64,000 bases of DNA from Halichoerus grypus (Eukaryota > Chordata > Mammalia > Carnivora > Phocidae), in contig NC_135716.1 of the NCBI RefSeq assembly GCF_964656455.1, positions 80,316,484-80,380,483 of the forward strand. Reading direction: 5' to 3'. This document shows positions 57,331 through 64,000 of this stretch, one piece after another. Below the pieces are notes generated by a model. That model saw only the letters and a program-made list of their open reading frames with translations. It did no database searches and was not told the DNA's origin. Made by a program: the position numbers and the translations under genes. How positions within the stretch are numbered: position 1 is the stretch's first letter; every line of letters begins with the position of its first letter.

Positions 57331-58175
57331 TTCCCAAACATTTTACTGTGTGTCCTATGTTCTTGAGGGGTTTTGCATCTATCACATCAGTGTGGTGGAA
57401 GCTAATGCACACCTAGTCCTAGCTCCATGTTTAGTCATGAGTCATTGGTAGCGCGAGATGAGTTGTGGATGGGTCTTTATGCCACAGAAATTAGCAAACA
57501 TCACCAATCAGGGTTTGATTTATTATCTTGTCTGCCAAGGCTTAAGGAAATGATGAAGAAAATGTTTATAATGCTGATTAAACCTAAAAGTGTGTTGTGT
57601 ATATAGCTGTTACCCTATGAAGTAACACAAGAAATTGAAAGAATGCTCCTTCAGTGTTCAAAACCTACTATCCAATTTAGCAAAGAGGTCACTCACGTCC
57701 TGAAGAGCCCGTGAAGCCCTGGCATTCATCTTCACGATTTCACTTTCTCTTTCTTAGCTGGCTTAACTATGAAAATATCAACCCACGGTCATGTCAGAAT
57801 CACATTTGTACATCTGCTGCAATGCTAGGTTGGCTTAGGTCTGTAGACCTAAGATTTCAGCAAAAGTCAACAAAAGTATTCTTTGAGAATCAAATGGAAT
57901 TTATGATAAAGAATAATGTGTATTTTATTATTGTTTGTAAAATGTATGCAAAATATATTTATGTCAGGATTGTTGATAATAAAATTATGTGTGTATACAG
58001 GCACACATTTTTTTTTCTCTCTGGAGAGCTGGTTGTTAAACATTTACTAGCACAACATTGGCTAAGTGTCTTTATTAGTTTTTCTCGTGTGTATGAAAAT
58101 TCTAGCCAATTTAAAGGTGATCTACTTGCCTAAATGTTTTTCCTAAGGAAACAGTAAGGGATATTTTGTTTTTGT

Positions 58176-58230
58176 AGAAAGGAGAAAGAAGAAAGAGAAA
58201 GAAAGAAAGAAAAAGAAAGAAAGAAAGAAA

Positions 58231-58278
<48 letters not shown>

Positions 58279-58439
58279 AGAAAGAAAGAAAGAAAGAAAA
58301 AGAAAAGAAAGAGAAAGAGAAAGAAAGAAGAAAGAAAGAAAAAGAAAGAAAGAAAGAAAGAAAGAGAGGGAGGGAGGAAGGAAGAAAGGAAGGAAGGAAG
58401 GAAGGAAAGAAGGAAGGAAGGAAGGAAGGAAGGAAGGAA
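58176..58439. repeat. 264-bp uninterrupted polypurine tract
   Basis: GAAA-rich units to about 58365, then GGGA/GGAA units to 58439, with no pyrimidine on the + strand. The 153-residue minus-strand frame through it is repeat translation (F/L/S/P). Confidence 0.97.
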
Positions 58440-59274
58440 TTCTGATTAAATAAATTTCTTTGGTGATAATTACCAAAAGATAATTTACCAAAATGTTAGT
58501 ACTCAAAAACGGTTTAGATACCCTCATGCCAGTATCATGTGAATTAAAAAAATATTGTCCATGTTTGTCCACCTAAACTATATTCTTGTCTAAACATATA
58601 ATAATGGTATATACCTTAAATTGTTTTTTAAAGATTGTTCTCCTAAAATTTTAGTTACATTACATTAAAAAAAAATTACACACACATACCCACACACACT
58701 TTGCATTTACAGAAGAGACATCAAGGATACAACAACATCCTTAGTGTCCAGCTTCTTCCCAGGAGCCCAGGCAGGAAGGTCAGCCCAAACAAGCAGTAAA
58801 AGAGCACAAGGTCCCATTCCTGGCTCTAGCACCAATCCCACAGGGGTTTTGCCTAAGAAAGCCCATAGCATATTCCAAAACACAAAGAGACAAAGCTGCA
58901 GTGAGAGCAATCATTCAGGTCATGCCAAACTGAGATGAGATATAGATTATGCCAAGTAGACAGGGTACAGCTTAAGAGGCATTGAAGCATCTCCAGAAGC
59001 CAGAGGAGACAACAGAAGTGAAATAATAAGCAACATATTTCTGAGGGCAAGTATCTCAGGACAGACTTTTTTAAATAAAATAGTATGTCTGGGATCATTC
59101 TTTTTTTGCACCTAGAAAAATGCTTCACCACAGTTGGGTGAATGAACGAACGAATGAATGATCGGTATGCTGAGCCTGCCACCAGGATAGGCGTAGTTGC
59201 TTGAAGGCTTTATGTTTGGAAAACACGAAGTATGAAAATTTGCTTATGGCATTAACTTTAAAAACACAAGATCT
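58440..59274. other. Intergenic, nothing recognised
   Basis: Short AC-rich patch at 58676-58700. No gene or family recognised. Confidence 0.4.
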
Positions 59275-59515
59275 GTGCCAACCCTTAAAGCAGGAGGAGG
59301 AAACTACAGCGTCTGCACCAAATCTGGCCCAGAACCCATTTCGTAAATTAAGTTTTACTGGAACACAGCCATGCTCATGCCTTTGTGTGTGTCTGCAGCG
59401 GCTTTTGCACAACAATGGCAGAGTTGAGTAGTTGTGACAGAGACCGCATGGCCTGCAAAGCCTAAAGATTTACTATGTGGCCCTTTAGAGGAAAAGTTTG
59501 CCAATCCTTGCTTTA
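59275..59515 (-). mobile_element. hAT-type MER DNA-transposon fossil
   Basis: accaaatctggcccagaacc, aagttttactggaacacagc, gtgacagagaccgcatggcc, gtttgccaatccttgc: the familiar non-autonomous element whose sense strand starts with gtcagcaaact-like text and ends in ggccagatttggccc-like text. The ends ccaacccttaaagcag and ccaatccttgctttag are consistent with terminal repeats. Confidence 0.75.
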
Positions 59516-59994
59516 GAAGAATTAATGTGATAGGTAGAATTCTTCCAATGTTTCTTTCTTTCATACGGTTCCACAGGACCAAAGAGTGTTTCCATGTTAA
59601 TTCATTCGTCTAACTAACATTTATCGAATGTCTACTCTGTCACTGGAAATAAATAAGACACCTCCCCTCCCCAGCCTGGCCGGCCAGAAATTCTAGTTGG
59701 AAAGACAGAAATATAGATGTTCAATGTCAGGTCCAGAACTTGGCCATGAACTTGAAGGAGATGCTCTCCCTCAGAATATTGCAAGTAAGTTCTCAGGTTT
59801 CACAAGACAATCATCTCTCTATTTCTTTGATGCCACTGGGGTCCTGCTGCCTAGGAAAGGGGAGAGAGACTAAGGATGACCCCAATGGGCCTCTCTGGTG
59901 GGAAAAGTTAGGGTTCCAGCTCAGACTACAGAGTGCCTTGTTTCTCATTTGACAAGTGGCCCCAGTCCATACCGGCTCCAGGTGCGGGGCGGGG

Positions 59995-60235
59995 TGAGGG
60001 ATACCAAATACTGCAGTGTGTACCAGGCACTGGGCTAAGCCTTTCAGGAGCATCACTTCAGGCGATCCTTGCAGCCAACCTATGCTGGTCCTGCGGACTT
60101 TTTACATTGCAGTGGGGAGACTGAGGTTCAGGGTGGGAAAGTTTCCCAGCATGCCAGAGTTAACAGGTGGTGGAGTGGGGACTGAGTCACTCTGACTTCA
60201 AAGCCAAGCTGTTAGGCATTCTGCAGGCAGTCTGA
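59995..60235 (-). mobile_element. MIR SINE, antisense
   Basis: gtaccaggcactgggctaag (60020), cattgcagtggggagactga (60106), ggtggtggagtggggactga (60166). Nearly full length. Confidence 0.8.
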
Positions 60236-60639
60236 AGCCTGAGGGAGGAGGGAGTTTCCAGAAGTAGGGATCAGGGAGTGGTAGACGCAGTGGAATGTAG
60301 CAGAAAACTGAAGACAACGACAATCCCCTCCCACTATTACCCCTTTGGTATCCCTGGTGAACTTAAGTGTGGGAAGAGACCCTCAACTTCTGTCTGGTAT
60401 CTGCCCTCAATGCTGCCCTCAGCCAGGTGATTTTGAAGAATCCAGTATTCTGGACTCTGTCTTACTCTTTGTGTCAAAAATCAGCCTTAAAGGGAAAGAG
60501 TCATAAATGAGCAGGCTGCAAAGATGAAGTTTTACATTGAGATAATAACTGAGAAAAGAAGAGTTACTCAAAGATACCATAAAATGTATTTGAAGGGCAG
60601 AACTATGCATCTATTTGGAATTCTCATTCCCTAATTAGG

Positions 60640-60855
60640 GAATCAGGCAGACCTGGGTGGAGACTCAACTACATCAATTAGTAATTGCTCAATCTTGAGC
60701 AAGTGTCGTATCCTCTTAGAACCTCTGTTTCCTAACCTACACACCAGGGATAACAAGGTCTAATTCCCAGGGTGGTTGTGACAATAAAATGAGGTCATCC
60801 TTGTAAAACAACTTATTATGGCACTGGGCACATAAAAGGCTATCAATAATGCTGC
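60640..60855 (+). mobile_element. MIR SINE
   Basis: gcagacctgggtggagactc (60646), gaacctctgtttcctaac (60719), ggtggttgtgacaataaaatgagg, ggcactgggcacataaaagg. Confidence 0.85.
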
Positions 60856-61102
60856 TGTTCCTGTGCTAATCTTATTAAGATGGATAATATTATTATTGGT
60901 ATCACAGTAGGTCAAGTTCAATGCTAAGAAATCAAGATATAAAGGTGAACAAGGTGCAGCCTCTGCCCACAGGAAGTTCGTGGAGGTTGGCAGAGTAACA
61001 GAGCAGGAAAGATACAGGCTGTAGAATCTCTCCTTCAGTTCAGCTGCCTATAGCGTTATAAAATAATAAAATTAAATTAAATTAAATTAAATAGCATTAA
61101 AT

Positions 61103-61180
61103 ATTAAAGAACTCAACACATTTTCTTGCTTCAGTTTGATTATCATTCATAAAAAGGAAAAGCTAGTAGTGCTTATCACA
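61103..61180 (+). repeat. Diverged direct repeat, copy 1 (partner 61644-61719)
   Basis: attaaagaactcaacacatt ... ttgcttcagtttgat ... ataaaaaggaaaag ... gcttatcaca. Same order and spacing as copy 2, about 541 bp downstream. Preceded by an (AATTA)n run at 61063-61092. Confidence 0.7.
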
Positions 61181-61643
61181 ATTCTTTCCTAATCCTCGTC
61201 TCCTGGCGCCTAGTGTTTCTGGTGCTACAGACTGTGCCCACTGGGCTGCCACCCACAGCCCCCCATCTAGGCAAGCTGCCAACTGTCCTTCACGAAAATT
61301 TACCTCCCTTAAGCATTTGCACAGACATTCTAATGCATGGCACTAGATGGATAGGTTGTTGCTTCCAAAGCACATGTTTTAACAGACTATTGATGCCATG
61401 ACTATGTAACTGACACATACGTGCATTTCCAGTAAGGCTATTGGGGGCACAGAGGGCAGGTTCAGTGGCCATCGGCTTTGTGTTAGCCATCCCAGATATT
61501 CAGAGGAAGCCTCCACTCTGATAAAGAGACTCACATTGTAAATCCAGAGGGCTTCCATTCATTCCAACCAAACTAGCATCTTGCTCCATGTAGACCATCA
61601 GACCACTTTTTCCTTTTGTTCACTGGCTTGTAAAATATTAATT

Positions 61644-61719
61644 ATTAAAGAACTCAATACATTGTGTTGCTTTAGTTTGTTTTTTTATAAAAAGGAAAGG
61701 AGAGTAATACTTATCACAA
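61644..61719 (+). repeat. Diverged direct repeat, copy 2 (partner 61103-61180)
   Basis: attaaagaactcaatacatt ... ttgctttagtttgt ... ataaaaaggaaagg ... acttatcaca. Local duplication or two copies of an unrecognised old repeat. Confidence 0.7.
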
Positions 61720-62274
61720 GAGTAAATTCCAAGGGTTGTTCGAAGCTGCTCAGAAGAAACATGCTCTTTAAATAAAACATATGATTATACTATCTACGGA
61801 TAAAGATGAATGTTTTGTGCACATCTTATGTGCCCATTTGTGGATATTGTAAACACAACTTCCAAGAGAGGTAAATTCAAAATATTGGGAATTTATTTTC
61901 TATACGCATACAAAGCCCACCAGGGAAAACAATATGCATTAGTAAAGAGGAAACGGATTACTTGTGTCCAACTAGTTGCAAAAACAAATATATATAGACA
62001 TAGTTTTAACCAGTGGTGTGCTGGTAAATTTTAACAAATTTAAAAATTTTAACAATTTTAACATTTTTGAGGGGCAAATGAAAGGTGAATCCCCCTGGTC
62101 AGACGCATTTGCCCATGTTGGTAGTATAAATACTTCCACCAGGGCTGAAGTCCCCAATCAAGGAGCTGGGGGAGAGCCCCAGTCAAGCTCTTTAGAGCTG
62201 GTTTCAAGCAGGTTCAGCAGTCACTGAACCGTAAGCTCAGCCCACTAGGTTCAGCAACATGGCAAGACAGAAAA

Positions 62275-62367
62275 ACTCTGGATGAGGTGCTGGAAGATGG
62301 GGCTTATGTCTCAGTTCCAGAATATTCCATGTAAGTTACGCATCCTTGGGACCTGAATTTCTTCATC

Positions 62368-62401
<34 letters not shown>

Positions 62402-62475
62402 TAGTAACAGCTGTCCTAGAGGCTCCATGAGATTGTCATGAGGATGAAAGTTTATTAGAGGTACTTCAAACTCTA
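62275..62475 (+). mobile_element. MIR SINE with A29 run
   Basis: MIR order: agttacgcatccttgggacc, aatttcttcatctgt, then 29 A (62371-62399), then ggtagtaacagctgtcctagagg and gattgtcatgaggatgaaag. The A-run sits where MIR normally has taaaatgg, so it grew in place rather than being a retroposon tail. Confidence 0.75.
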
Positions 62476-63230
62476 AATTTCCATGCCATATAAGTTTTTG
62501 CTATTATTACCATGGCATTCAGCACATAGCATGGCAACTATACATCTCAATCTACTATACATATCTTAATTAGAGTGCAGAAATCTCTAACTTCCATCTG
62601 ACCACTCAGAGGTCTTCACTGAATGTGCAGAGCAGTGATCTAGCCTAGTTTGTAGTAGTATTTTGTCACTAGTAAAATTTGAAATCACTCATTAATCTAA
62701 TTATTATAGCAATTTTGGATTATTCTAGAGTTACGCTAAGAGTTTCCTAGTCATGAGCAGAAGAAAGCTTAATGCCAGACTGTGTGGAAGCTCCTAAGGT
62801 AAAAGACACTGCTTCATAAGAAGATGGAGCTAGAGCTACCTCCACACTTAACTGACTGATAAAGCAGATTATTATAACCTTTCTCCTGGAATTCAATTTG
62901 AGAACAGCATATTATGTAAAAAAAACTTGAACCCCAGATCCCATTAACTCATTTCAGTTAAGGCCTTCAAAATACCTGGAAACTGAATCTGGATTCCTAC
63001 TGGTCATGTGATCTTAAGACTTTATCTTCTCTCAACTGGGAAGGATGAGAAATAAACCTGGTTCTTAGGGCACTCATGAGCTGTTGAATCAACCAATCTG
63101 AAACCTGTCTTATTTCTGGACTTCTTTTTTGTGAGATCATAAATGCCTTTGTTGTTAGAAGTTTTCTCTTATTTGCAGCTCACTGAATCTTTACTAATTC
63201 TCATCCTAATGTCAAAGATCTTAGAGATAT
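62476..63230. other. Intergenic, nothing recognised
   Basis: Unique-looking sequence. Confidence 0.4.
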
Positions 63231-63245
63231 TAAAAGAATGGTCCA

Positions 63246-63441
63246 GGGGTGCCTGGGGGGCTCAGTCGTTTAAGTGTTCAACTCTTGGTTTTGGCTCAGG
63301 TCATGATCTCAGGGTCCTGAGATGGAACCCCACATCGGGCTCCCTGCTCAACAGGGAGTCTGCTTCCCCCCCCCCACCCTCCCTCTGCCCCCTGCTTCTA
63401 AAATAAATAAATAAATAAATCTTTAAAAAAATAAAATAAAA
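63246..63441 (+). mobile_element. CAN SINE
   Basis: Head ggggtgcctggggggctcag, body, C-run at 63367-63376, AAATA tail. Duplication taaaagaatggtcca (63231-63245) / taaaagcagtggtcca (63442-63457), imperfect. Confidence 0.93.
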
Positions 63442-63457
63442 TAAAAGCAGTGGTCCA

Positions 63458-64000
63458 AGCTCATCTAAGAACCTATGTTACACCTGAATAGTTTAATTAG
63501 AGTGCTAGAAAAGTGCTAGAGACAAAATGCTATCATCATGTGCAGCACAAAAGTTAAATAAGTAGGATCTCCTACACACTGGAAATGATGTCACCTATAG
63601 CTCTGGGGGCAACATAGCTGGTGATTGGAGTGCCTTATGGACATTTGAACATGCTGAGAAGCTGTCTAATCTCTCATCTGTAATTACTTGAGAAAAGTTT
63701 TAAGCAGAATGTATTTCCATCTCCTTGCTTTTCTTTAACTCCATCTGAATGTATTTTTCTAAATTAATAAAACTCTTAATAAGGAATGAGAAAATGAGGT
63801 CAAGAAAATGATATCATTTGCAATATTTGCCTGGTACAGATGTGGACCAACCCACCAGGATGACCTCCCCAAAAAAGAATCCACCAATAAAATGGCATTG
63901 AGGGTGTTCCATTATGTTTAATAATGATATTTGATAAGGATGATATCATGTTTCTCATAAACTCAATTAATTATGTTATTTTATTTCTAAAATATAGCGG
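63458..64000. other. Intergenic to window end, nothing recognised
   Basis: AT-rich; no gene or repeat supported. Confidence 0.4.

Noticed and set aside
58111..58572. 153-residue minus-strand open frame
   Set aside because: Translation of the polypurine tract; F/L/S/P periodicity only.
1..64000. CRISPR arrays, bacterial operons, or intact proviruses
   Set aside because: The window is mammalian nuclear DNA. Periodic repeats are microsatellites, and LTR-like elements are decayed solo remnants with no internal genes.

Overview
This is vertebrate nuclear DNA, almost certainly from a carnivoran mammal. About thirteen tRNA-derived CAN SINEs are present, most with a recognisable head (gcctgggtggctcag), a CT-rich body, an AATAAA-type tail and target-site duplications. 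There are also carnivore-type L1 3' ends and older mammalian repeats (MIR, L2, MLT-like LTRs, DNA-transposon fossils). The SINE subtype suggests a caniform/arctoid (bear, seal or mustelid group) rather than a cat; this is inference from recalled consensus.

The only protein-coding gene I can support is CLXN (calaxin, formerly EFCAB1) on the + strand. Its six coding exons run from 21531 to 30800. All five introns are GT-AG, the frame is open throughout, and the product is 212 residues with three EF-hand loops. A CpG-rich promoter lies just upstream at about 21200-21590. It holds an exact 80-bp-period tandem duplication, and each unit carries a CCAAT box and an X-box-like palindrome, which fits the RFX/FOXJ1-type control of motile-cilium genes. 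A candidate poly(A) signal lies 165 bp after the stop codon.

Layout: 1-21.2 kb is intergenic and repeat-rich (a broken L1 at the left edge, LTR/L2 fossils at 4.3-5.7 kb, three truncated L1 3' ends at 6.9-7.9 kb, an L1 3' fragment at 11.4-13.4 kb, and several SINEs). 21.2-31 kb is the CLXN promoter and gene, with four CAN SINEs and L1 and L2 debris in its introns. 31-64 kb is again intergenic with no supportable gene. It contains a 793-bp segment present twice at 99.7% identity (37929-38721 and 44206-44998), long polypurine tracts, a twin-primed L1 and scattered MIR/L2. Every other open reading frame I looked at reads through repeats or lacks coding character.

The most unusual items are retroposition by-products and local duplications: a tRNA-Trp 5' half inserted with an 18-bp target-site duplication and no poly(A) tail (31491-31561); a 27-bp A-rich insertion with no body flanked by a 17-bp direct repeat (5952-6012); a 68-bp-arm inverted repeat inside an L1 (11501-11650); the duplicated promoter unit of CLXN; and the nearly identical 793-bp duplicate. 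All family names come from recognition by eye, not from a search.
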